Origin: Halobacteriales archaeon QS_4_66_20
GTDB lineage: Archaea; Halobacteriota; Halobacteria; Halobacteriales; Haloarculaceae
Direction of reading: 5' to 3'
Assembly: GCA_003021015.1 (NCBI GenBank)
Contig: PXRK01000078.1
Span: 1-64,000, forward strand
Length of the DNA stretch: 64,000 bases
Part shown: in pieces, positions 57,961 to 64,000 of the stretch
How the letters are laid out: the number at the start of each line of letters is the position of its first letter
How positions within the stretch are numbered: position 1 is the first letter of the stretch
Program-made: the position numbers and the translations under genes
The notes under the pieces: generated by a model
Databases searched by the model: none
What the model was told of the DNA's origin: nothing
What the model saw: only the letters and a program-made list of their open reading frames with translations

Positions 57961-58367
57961 GCCCGTGCATTGACTGCTCTTTGCTTCAGGCTGTCGACTG
58001 GGACTAGGTGTTGCTGGTGTTGTTTTCGGAACTGGATGCACTGCTACCGTAGCTGTTGTCTTGTGGAAAGCCCCTGCCCGCTCGACCATCCGGGTTCCGG
58101 AAGACGGTCCTGCTCACTCGCGTTGCTCGTTGCGCGGGCTGGGACTTCCGTCGTTCCGCTCGCTGCGCTCGCGGAACACTTGCTGCGCTCCTCAGTCGCT
58201 TCGCTCCTTGCGGTGCTTGCATCGTCCGGGATGGATCGAGCGGGCAGCCCCTTTCATTCCCGCCCCCCAGCAGGCCTGCCCTTCCCCGGGTTGCGCGGCC
58301 TGCGCGAGGCGCAGGCACGCGCTCCCGGTGAGTGGATAGGAGCTTCCAATACCACCATCTGCTAACT
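57961..58367. repeat. Gene-free GC-rich repeat region
   Basis: Contains palindromic GC runs (CGCTCGCTGCGCTCGCGG; GCGGCCTGCGCGAGGCGCAGG) and GCCCCTTTCATTCCC, the GAAAGGG-type block also seen in altered form near 22820 and 42300. Long open frames here reflect composition. It probably derives from decayed haloarchaeal intergenic repeats. Confidence 0.4.
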
Positions 58368-58374
58368 TCTATAC
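58368..58374 (+). promoter_or_regulatory. TATA box for cinA
   Basis: TCTATAC about 27 nt before the ATG at 58398; it supports that start over upstream in-frame codons. Confidence 0.5.
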
Positions 58375-58397
58375 ACCCGACAAACCAACACACCCAC

Positions 58398-58907
58398 ATG
58401 CCCGACACAGACGAGCGGATCGAAGCCAGGGTCGGCGAGGTCCTCCGCGAGCGCGGCGACACACTCGCGGTCGCCGAGTCCTGCACGGGCGGCCTCCTCG
58501 CGTCACGCATCACGGACGTCCCGGGCTCGAGCGACTACTTCGACCGCGGCGTCGTCACCTACTCGAACGACGCCAAACAGGAACTGCTGGGCGTCTCCCG
58601 GGAGGCGCTCGACCGCCACGGCGCCGTCTCGGGCCCGGTCGCCCGCCAGCTGGCCCGGAGGATCCGCGACACCGCCGGGACGACCTGGGGCGTCGCCACG
58701 ACGGGCATCGCCGGCCCCGGCGGCGGCACCGACGGGAAGCCTGTCGGGACCGTCTTCGTCGGTGTCGCGTTTGCCGGCCCCTGGGGCAGCGAGAGCTCCG
58801 ACGCGACGGTCGACCGCTACGAGTTCGACGGCGACAGGGCCGACTGCAAGTCGGCGTTCGCCAGCCAGGCGCTGTCGGACCTGCTCGATGCGACAGCGGG
58901 GCAGTAA
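58398..58907 (+). CDS. CinA family nicotinamide-nucleotide amidase
   Basis: Encodes 169 residues. The C-terminal CinA (PncC) domain deamidates NMN to nicotinate mononucleotide in NAD recycling. VAESCTGGLLASRITDVPGSSDYFDRG and TTGIAGPGGGTDGKPVGTVFVGV are the signatures. It is the stand-alone amidase form, without the N-terminal molybdopterin-like domain. Its stop abuts the stop of the NMN adenylyltransferase gene with no base between, linking two NMN enzymes. Confidence 0.94.
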   Translation: MPDTDERIEARVGEVLRERGDTLAVAESCTGGLLASRITDVPGSSDYFDRGVVTYSNDAKQELLGVSREALDRHGAVSGPVARQLARRIRDTAGTTWGVATTGIAGPGGGTDGKPVGTVFVGVAFAGPWGSESSDATVDRYEFDGDRADCKSAFASQALSDLLDATAGQ

Positions 58908-59417
58908 TCAGCCCCGGTGGATGGTTCGGATGCGCTGGATGCCGTTGATCTCGTCGACGACTTCGACGACAGCCTGGGGGACGTACTGCTGCCAGTCGCC
59001 GCCCTCGATCATCAGCTCGCGGATCTCGCTGCCCTTGAGGTCGTCGCGGTTGTACATCGTAGTCTGGCGGACCTCGACGCCCGCCTCGATGAACAGCTGG
59101 ATCACGAGCGGGTTGTTCGAGTAGGCGACTTCGAACCGGGGTGACATGCTCTCGACGTGGCTCACCCACACGGAGTTACGGTCCAGATCCTCGATCGGCA
59201 CCGTGTAGGTGGTGATCCCGACGGACTCCAGTGTCTTCGTGATCATCCTGATCCGCTCGCCGGCGGTGAACGGGTTCCGGATCGTGTGGGAGTCGTCGGC
59301 GCTGCCGATGCCGACGATCAGTTCGTCCACCTCCGTGGCAATCTCCTCGACGAGCTGGCAGTGACCGTTGTGAAACGGCTGGAAGCGGCCGATGAGAAAC
59401 CCTCGTGTCGTCCCCAT
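58908..59417 (-). CDS. Nicotinamide-nucleotide adenylyltransferase (archaeal NadM type)
   Basis: Encodes 169 residues from the ATG at 59417 (MGTTRGFLIGRFQPFHNGH). It adds AMP to NMN, forming NAD. The nucleotidyltransferase motif GRFQPFHNGH and the C-terminal KGSEIRELMIEG (SxxIR-like) are conserved. A TTTTAAAA box lies about 26 nt upstream. It converges on cinA with adjoining stop codons. Confidence 0.94.
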   Translation of the reverse strand: MGTTRGFLIGRFQPFHNGHCQLVEEIATEVDELIVGIGSADDSHTIRNPFTAGERIRMITKTLESVGITTYTVPIEDLDRNSVWVSHVESMSPRFEVAYSNNPLVIQLFIEAGVEVRQTTMYNRDDLKGSEIRELMIEGGDWQQYVPQAVVEVVDEINGIQRIRTIHRG

Positions 59418-59438
59418 TGGTGGAGACTGGCGCGGGAA

Positions 59439-59446
59439 TTTTAAAA
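59439..59446 (-). promoter_or_regulatory. TATA box for the NMN adenylyltransferase gene
   Basis: TTTTAAAA, centred about 26 nt before the ATG at 59417; consistent with a leaderless transcript. Confidence 0.6.
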
Positions 59447-59583
59447 GCGTAGTGCCTGCGGCACCGAGGACCCGGCAGCGACCGCCCACACGCAGTCAGG
59501 CGATTTTCTGTGTGCGAGCGTCGGGAAAGGGGAGAAAGTATATCAGTCGACAGCACCTCCATTCGGATGGTAGCAACGTTTGT

Positions 59584-61779
59584 ATGAGCAACGACAAAGA
59601 CGCTCAGGATAGCAATCACGCAGGCGAGATCCCCCCCGAGGAGCCCGCCACCGGGCCGTCGGCAGACGGCGGCACGGACGCGGAGTCCTCGGACGCGGGG
59701 CGGGACATCTCGCGTTCAGGTGGCCCGCGGGAGGACCGCCGGGAGTCGGACCGCCCGCCGGAACGCGAGGGACCGGGTCCCGATCCGCAGGAGGCCGTCG
59801 GGAAGGACGAGGAGACCGAGGAGGAGCCGACCTCCACGATCGACGATGCGCTGGGTAGCGACGTCGACGAAGACATGGAGGTCGACGAAGAGATCGCCGA
59901 CGAGGACCTGCTCGGCGGGCTGAAGGTCGACGCCTCCGCGGAGATCGAGGTGCCCGACCGGCTGGTCGACCAGGTGATCGGGCAGGACCACGCGCGCGAC
60001 ATCGTGCTCAAGGCGGCCAAGCAGCGCCGCCACGTCATGATGATCGGCTCGCCGGGGACCGGCAAGTCGATGCTCGCGAAGGCGATGAGCCAGCTGCTCC
60101 CCAAGGAGGACCTCCAGGACGTCCTCGTCTATCACAACCCGGACGACGGCAACGAACCGAAAGTCCGGACCGTCCCGACGGGCAAGGGCGAACAGATCGT
60201 CGAGGCCCACAAGGAGGAGGCCCGCAAGCGCAACCAGATGCGGACCTTCATCATGTGGATCATCATCGCCCTGATCCTCGGGTACTCGCTGATCATCGTC
60301 CGCCAGCTCCTGCTGGGGATCCTCGCTGCAGGTATCATCTATCTCGCCTTCCGGTACATGTCGCGGGGCAACGACGCGATGGTGCCGAACCTGCTGGTCG
60401 ACACCGCGAACCAGCAGACCGCACCGTTCGAGGACGCGACCGGCGCCCACGCCGGCGCGCTGCTGGGCGACGTCCGCCACGACCCGTTCCAGTCCGGCGG
60501 CATGGAGACGCCCAGCCACGACCGCGTCGAGGCCGGCGCGATCCACAAATCCAACAAGGGCGTGCTGTACATCGACGAGATGAACACACTGGACATCCGG
60601 TCCCAGCAGAAGCTGATGACCGCGATCCAGGAGGGCGAGTTCTCGATCACCGGCCAGAGCGAACGCTCCTCGGGTGCGATGGTCCAGACCGAGCCCGTCC
60701 CGTGTGACTTCATCATGGTCGCGGCAGGCAACCTCGACGCCATGGAGAACATGCACCCCGCGCTGCGCTCGCGCATCAAGGGGTACGGCTACGAGGTGTA
60801 CATGGACGACACCATCGACGACACCCCGGAGATGCGCCGCAAGTACGCCCGCTTCGTGGCCCAGGAGGTCGAAAACGACGGCCGCCTGCCGCACTTCACC
60901 CGCGAGGCGATGGAGGAGATCATCCTCGAAGCCCAGCGCCGGGCCGGCCGCAAGGACCACCTCACGCTCGAACTCCGCGACCTCGGCGGGCTCGTCCGCG
61001 TCGCGGGCGACATCGCCCGCGCCGAGAACAAGGAGTTCACCGAGCGCGAGGACGTGCTGGAGGCGAAAAACCGCTCGCGCTCGATCGAGCAGCAGCTCGC
61101 CGACGAGCACATCGAGCACCGCAAGGACTACGACGTCACGATCAACGAGGGCGCCGTGGTCGGCCGCGTCAACGGCCTCGCGGTGCTGGGCGAGGATTCG
61201 GGCATCGTCATGCCGGTGATGGCCGAGGTCGCGCCATCCCACGGGCCCGGCGAGGTGTACGCCACCGGGAACCTCCAGGAGATGGCCGAGGAGTCGGTGC
61301 TGAACGTCTCGGCGATCATCAAGAAGTACTCGGACGTCAACCTCTCCGAACGGGACGTCCACATCCAGTTCGTCCAGGCCGACGGCGTCGACGGCGACTC
61401 CGCGTCGATCACCATCGCGACCGCGGTGATCTCGACGCTGGAGGACATCCCGATCAACCAGAACGTCGCCATGACCGGCTCGCTGTCGGTCCGCGGTGAC
61501 GTGCTACCGGTCGGCGGCGTCACCCACAAGATCGAAGCCGCCGCCAAGGTCGGCATGGACAAGGTCATCATCCCCGCTGCCAACCAGCAGGACGTGATGA
61601 TCGAAGACGAGTACAAAGACCAGATCGAGATCATCCCAGTGACCCACATCTCCGAAGTGCTCGACGTTGCCCTCGAAGGCGAGGCCGACAAGGAGACGCT
61701 GATCGACCGGCTGAAGTCGATCACCGGCAACGCGCTCGATCAGGACCCCAGCCCCGGCGGCAGCCCCAGCCCGCAGTGA
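59584..61779 (+). CDS. lonB: Membrane-anchored ATP-dependent protease LonB
   Basis: Encodes 731 residues from the ATG at 59584 (MSNDKDAQDSNHAG). LonB degrades membrane and soluble proteins; in haloarchaea it is known to affect carotenoid synthesis and to be essential in Haloferax. An acidic disordered leader (1-110) is longer than usual. Walker A is GSPGTGKS (155-162), and two membrane helices interrupt the AAA domain (about 222-257). Walker B is VLYIDEMNTL. The protease domain has the serine in DGDSASIT and the lysine in THKIEAAAKVG. A GTATATC box lies about 44 nt upstream. Confidence 0.97.
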   Translation: MSNDKDAQDSNHAGEIPPEEPATGPSADGGTDAESSDAGRDISRSGGPREDRRESDRPPEREGPGPDPQEAVGKDEETEEEPTSTIDDALGSDVDEDMEVDEEIADEDLLGGLKVDASAEIEVPDRLVDQVIGQDHARDIVLKAAKQRRHVMMIGSPGTGKSMLAKAMSQLLPKEDLQDVLVYHNPDDGNEPKVRTVPTGKGEQIVEAHKEEARKRNQMRTFIMWIIIALILGYSLIIVRQLLLGILAAGIIYLAFRYMSRGNDAMVPNLLVDTANQQTAPFEDATGAHAGALLGDVRHDPFQSGGMETPSHDRVEAGAIHKSNKGVLYIDEMNTLDIRSQQKLMTAIQEGEFSITGQSERSSGAMVQTEPVPCDFIMVAAGNLDAMENMHPALRSRIKGYGYEVYMDDTIDDTPEMRRKYARFVAQEVENDGRLPHFTREAMEEIILEAQRRAGRKDHLTLELRDLGGLVRVAGDIARAENKEFTEREDVLEAKNRSRSIEQQLADEHIEHRKDYDVTINEGAVVGRVNGLAVLGEDSGIVMPVMAEVAPSHGPGEVYATGNLQEMAEESVLNVSAIIKKYSDVNLSERDVHIQFVQADGVDGDSASITIATAVISTLEDIPINQNVAMTGSLSVRGDVLPVGGVTHKIEAAAKVGMDKVIIPAANQQDVMIEDEYKDQIEIIPVTHISEVLDVALEGEADKETLIDRLKSITGNALDQDPSPGGSPSPQ

Positions 61780-61782
61780 GCT

Positions 61783-62634
61783 GTGGCTGACCCCAGCTGG
61801 GCCCCGTTTCTCGCCGTCGTCGCTGTGCTCACCCTCGCAGTGCTCGGTCTCGCCCGCCAGTCACAGGGCCTGCTCAAAGAGCACGCCCCCGACGACGGAA
61901 GCGACGAGGACGACGCTGTCGAGGTGCCGGAAACTGAACCGTCGAGTGCCGAGTCCGCAGAACGCAACACCGAGCCCGTGCAGGCAGGTGATACCGAGAC
62001 GGGGCCGGAGTTCGAACTGACGACCGGCATGCTGCTGGCGAACGTGGCAGTCACGCAGGGCATCGTCGCTCTCGTCGTCGTCGTGGCCGCCTGGTACTTC
62101 GCCATCCCAGCCGAGGCACTGGCCATCGACCCGGCGGGGAACGCCCTCTTTCCCGCAATCGGGCTGGGCGCCGCCTTCGGGGTTGTGCTCTGGGTCGGTA
62201 ACGAACTCTCGACGGCACTCGCAGACGCGGTCGGCGCCGCGTACGACGAAGCCGTCCGGCAGCTGCTCGCACCGGACTCCGCCGGCAGCTGGGCCGTCCT
62301 CCTGGGGGTCGTCCTCCCGATCATCGCGGTCTCGGAAGAACTACTCTTTCGGGCGGCACTGATCGGCGTGCCCGCGGCCGGCTACGGTGTCTCGCCCTGG
62401 CTGCTGGCGGTCGTCGCCTCGGCGGCGTTCGCGCTCGGCCACGGTGCACAGGGCCGTGTCGGCGTCGTCGTCACCGGCGCGCTGGGGTTCGTCCTCGCCG
62501 CGGGCTACGTCGTCTCCGGCAGCCTGCTGCTGGTGGTCATCGCCCACTACGTCATCAACGCCCTGGAGTTTCTCGTCCACGAGGGGCTGGGAATCGACGA
62601 CATCTCGGTCGGGCGCCGCGTGCTCGACGCGTAG
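61783..62634 (+). CDS. CPBP family intramembrane metalloprotease
   Basis: Encodes 283 residues from a GTG 3 nt after the lonB stop, so cotranscription is likely. CPBP (Rce1-like) proteases cleave in the membrane. The catalytic motifs are SEELLFRAALIG (EExxxR type), FALGHGAQG, and HYVINALE. Membrane segments are near residues 8-24, 85-108, 122-145, 170-195 and 205-260, with an acidic loop at 35-75. The substrate is unknown. Confidence 0.9.
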   Translation: MADPSWAPFLAVVAVLTLAVLGLARQSQGLLKEHAPDDGSDEDDAVEVPETEPSSAESAERNTEPVQAGDTETGPEFELTTGMLLANVAVTQGIVALVVVVAAWYFAIPAEALAIDPAGNALFPAIGLGAAFGVVLWVGNELSTALADAVGAAYDEAVRQLLAPDSAGSWAVLLGVVLPIIAVSEELLFRAALIGVPAAGYGVSPWLLAVVASAAFALGHGAQGRVGVVVTGALGFVLAAGYVVSGSLLLVVIAHYVINALEFLVHEGLGIDDISVGRRVLDA

Positions 62635-62687
62635 CCTCCGGCCGTTCATACTCGTGCTCGACGCTTAGCCTCCGGCCGTTTATACTG
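62620..62687. repeat. 34-bp tandem duplication over the CPBP gene stop
   Basis: GTGCTCGACGCGTAGCCTCC... repeats at 62654 with three changes, so the last four codons and stop of the protease gene are copied downstream. Confidence 0.8.
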
Positions 62688-62722
62688 ATTATCGTGACTC
62701 TTTACCGCATCGATGTCAGTAT
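62682..62722. mobile_element. 41-bp short relative of the 111-bp element
   Basis: ATACTGATTATCGTGACTCTTTACCGC at the left matches the end and adjacent TTTACCGC of the 111-bp family; the right end is GTCAGTAT. It touches the stop codon of the next minus-strand gene (TGA then TACTGAC). Confidence 0.6.
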
Positions 62723-63507
62723 CAGACCCGGCGGGTGATGTGGTCTCGCACCGCCTCCTGGGCGTCCGCACAGATCCGGTCGAGTTTGGCGACCGTCAGC
62801 AATACGGGATAGGTCGTCGGGAACTCCTCGTAGAGTGACTCGACCACGCTCTCGTGCTCGACGGCCGCGGCTCCGCCATCGCTGATCGTCCGCGCGAGCG
62901 TCGCCTGGCGCTGCTGGGAACGCTCCGTACACGTCTCGCGGAACGCCGCGAGTCGCTCGTGGCGCTCCTGTAACTCGCCGAACCCGAGGTCGAGCAGCGG
63001 CGTCTCGTCGGCGGCGGCCAGCCACCCCGTGATCGTCTCGACCTCCCCGGCGGCCGCGTCGAGCGACTCCGCCTCCAGCGAGAGGACGCGACAGAGCGCC
63101 CGCAGTTGCGCGCGTCGCTTCCCGGTCGCCGTCAGCACCGACTCCTTGACCGGCGGCGTGAACCGGTGGGCACTTTCGGGGGACAACGCCAGCGCGACCC
63201 CCTCGCCCAGTTCGTCGCAGAGTGCCTCGCCCAGGGGCGGCGCTCCCTCGGCGGTGGGGTGGACCGTCTCCGCGAACGCCTCGCGGACCTCCGCGCAGAG
63301 ATCCGGCGACGCGGCGCCCCCACCGAGCGCCGCCGTGACGCCGCCGTCGGTCATCGGTCCGGCCATCCCACCGCTCGGCTCGCTGGCCGGATCAATATCG
63401 CGAACCGCTGACTCGAACCGATCGACCGCTCGCAGGCGCTGCTCTATCCACTCCTGTTCGGCGTCGACGCGCTCGACGGCGTCCGCGACGTGGGTCTCGA
63501 CGGTCAT
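62722..63507 (-). CDS. Haloarchaeal hypothetical protein, helical (DUF7260-like)
   Basis: Encodes 261 residues from the ATG at 63507 (MTVETHVADAVERVDAEQEW). It is rich in helix-forming residues, with likely coiled coil (about 1-35, and 130-225: ERHERLAAFRETCTERSQQRQ). I think it belongs to a haloarchaeal domain family of unknown function; this is from memory and uncertain. A DtxR-like operator lies 140 nt upstream, with a possible 36-codon leader frame between that overlaps its start as ATGA. Confidence 0.75.
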   Translation of the reverse strand: MTVETHVADAVERVDAEQEWIEQRLRAVDRFESAVRDIDPASEPSGGMAGPMTDGGVTAALGGGAASPDLCAEVREAFAETVHPTAEGAPPLGEALCDELGEGVALALSPESAHRFTPPVKESVLTATGKRRAQLRALCRVLSLEAESLDAAAGEVETITGWLAAADETPLLDLGFGELQERHERLAAFRETCTERSQQRQATLARTISDGGAAAVEHESVVESLYEEFPTTYPVLLTVAKLDRICADAQEAVRDHITRRV

Positions 63508-63614
63508 CGGCTCGACTCCCCCGGCGTCGTCGGCCGTCGGCGGCCGACTGGCGTCCCCCTTACTGCCTCACTACGTCCCCCCGGGATCCGGACTACGTCT
63601 GTGGCGGCACTCAT
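63504..63614 (-). CDS. Possible 36-residue leader peptide or small protein
   Basis: The frame MSAATDVVRIPGGRSEAVRG continues Arg/Pro-rich and ends in an ATGA overlap with the downstream gene. TAAAAAATAAG lies about 30 nt upstream of its ATG, so it would be the first start on the transcript. Composition is not typical of a haloarchaeal protein, so it may only be a translated leader or chance. Confidence 0.25.
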   Translation of the reverse strand: MSAATDVVRIPGGRSEAVRGTPVGRRRPTTPGESSR

Positions 63615-63647
63615 GCTCGTCCGTGCGAAGTAGCGCCGGACACTTAT

Positions 63648-63667
63648 TTTTTAGGTTAGCCTAAAAA
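63648..63667. promoter_or_regulatory. DtxR/IdeR/SirR-like operator overlapping a promoter
   Basis: TTTTTAGGTTAGCCTAAAAA is an inverted repeat of 8-bp arms around TTAG. Its core TTAGGTTAGCCTAA equals the first 14 positions of the DtxR-type iron-box consensus. On the minus strand it overlaps the BRE/TATA region (TAAAAAATAAG) for the leftward transcript. A metal-dependent repressor is the natural candidate. Confidence 0.6.
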
Positions 63668-63732
63668 GAGGGTGCGTCGCCCCTGGCCGGGCTATCGGCA
63701 GACTTAGGGGCGACAACACAGTAACCGCCACT

Positions 63733-64000
63733 ATGAGGGGTGGCTGGCGCGCGGTCGCGATCCGGCAGGGAAAGCGGCTGGTGGTGTGGCTCGTCGCCGC
63801 GCTGCTCGTCGTAGCGACCGTCGCCATCGTCGTTCTCGGGACGCCGTACGAGGCGACCGACGGGAGCATCGCGGCCGTCGCCGAAGACGAGGGCGTGCGG
63901 GTCACCGAAGTCGACGGCAGCTACCGCATCGAACCCGCCGACGCCGTTGCGGGGCTGGTATTCTACCCCGGTGCGCGGGTCGACCCCGGCGCGTACGTGG
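63733..64000 (+). CDS. Alpha/beta hydrolase family protein, N-terminal part
   Basis: The first 89 codons are inside the window; the gene continues past 64000. A basic start (MRGGWRAVAIRQGKRLV) and a membrane helix VVWLVAALLVVATVAIVVLG suggest an anchored or exported protein. ADAVAGLVFYPGARVDPGAYV matches the opening strand of dienelactone-hydrolase-like alpha/beta hydrolases; the catalytic residues lie beyond the edge. A weak CTTAGG box is at about -28. Confidence 0.65.
   Translation, partial: MRGGWRAVAIRQGKRLVVWLVAALLVVATVAIVVLGTPYEATDGSIAAVAEDEGVRVTEVDGSYRIEPADAVAGLVFYPGARVDPGAYV

Noticed and set aside
58004-58391. Minus-strand open frame across the gap before cinA
   Set aside because: Arg/Ala/Pro-rich translation of palindromic repeat DNA, no promoter and no family.

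Overview
The window is from a haloarchaeal (Halobacteria, Euryarchaeota) chromosome. The base composition is GC-rich and most proteins are strongly acidic. Many start codons sit about 25-33 nt downstream of a TATA-like box with no ribosome binding site, as expected for leaderless transcripts. The gene content is archaeal: SecDF, archaeal ribosomal proteins L37Ae and L10e, RNA polymerase subunit P, prefoldin beta, KEOPS Pcc1, membrane-anchored LonB, halocyanins, Tat signal peptides, and a two-subunit PyrB/PyrI aspartate carbamoyltransferase. I saw no rRNA, tRNA or CRISPR array. Genus cannot be settled from the sequence alone.

Layout. 1-12.7 kb: start of a probable tyrosine recombinase, secF-secD, an FAD oxidoreductase, a winged-helix regulator, a degenerate KaiC/RadA-like protein, a MinD/ParA ATPase, pyrBI, an aldo/keto reductase with an internal deletion, a cation diffusion facilitator, a tRNA methylthiotransferase and a duplicated Cys-rich lipoprotein. 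12.8-28.9 kb: deoC, a DUF1405 membrane protein, an AAA ATPase, an amine-oxidase-like flavoprotein, an S9 peptidase, thrB, a zinc-ribbon membrane protein, MscS, a tandem halocyanin, pdxS, a HAD hydrolase, a DUF151 nuclease-like gene, and the tight information-processing operon rpl37ae-rpoP-pcc1-pfdB-DUF3194. 29.3-31.5 kb: a lower-GC accessory island with a PD-(D/E)XK nuclease-like gene, a beta-class DNA methyltransferase and a winged-helix protein, which reads as a restriction-modification module. 31.7-42.1 kb: halocyanin lipoprotein, an ECM4-type glutathione transferase with a 22-residue insertion, a histidine kinase joined to a BCCT transporter, L10e, an ATP-grasp enzyme, Hsp20, a zinc-finger protein and pcm. 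42.4-49.3 kb: gyrB-gyrA, with gyrB carrying two inteins, one HNH type and one LAGLIDADG type. 49.5-64 kb: aroC, two gene remnants, a dockerin-bearing surface protein, an ABC exporter, aroA, cinA, nadM, lonB, a CPBP protease, a coiled-coil protein behind a DtxR-like operator, and the start of an alpha/beta hydrolase.

The most unusual non-coding signal is a set of short palindromic, MITE-like elements scattered between genes. One 111-bp form is present three times at the same length with 16-bp perfect terminal inverted repeats. Related forms vary in length. Twelve genes end in TGA followed immediately by TA that opens such a palindrome, so the element edge coincides with the stop codon. Short tandem duplications also sit at gene ends (pyrB promoter, aroA 3' end, CPBP gene 3' end).

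Functionally the window is mostly core metabolism: pyrimidine, threonine, shikimate, PLP and NAD synthesis, plus DNA topology, protein export and quality control, and copper-protein electron transfer. The clear accessory material is the restriction-modification island, the gyrB inteins, the repeat elements and several gene fragments.
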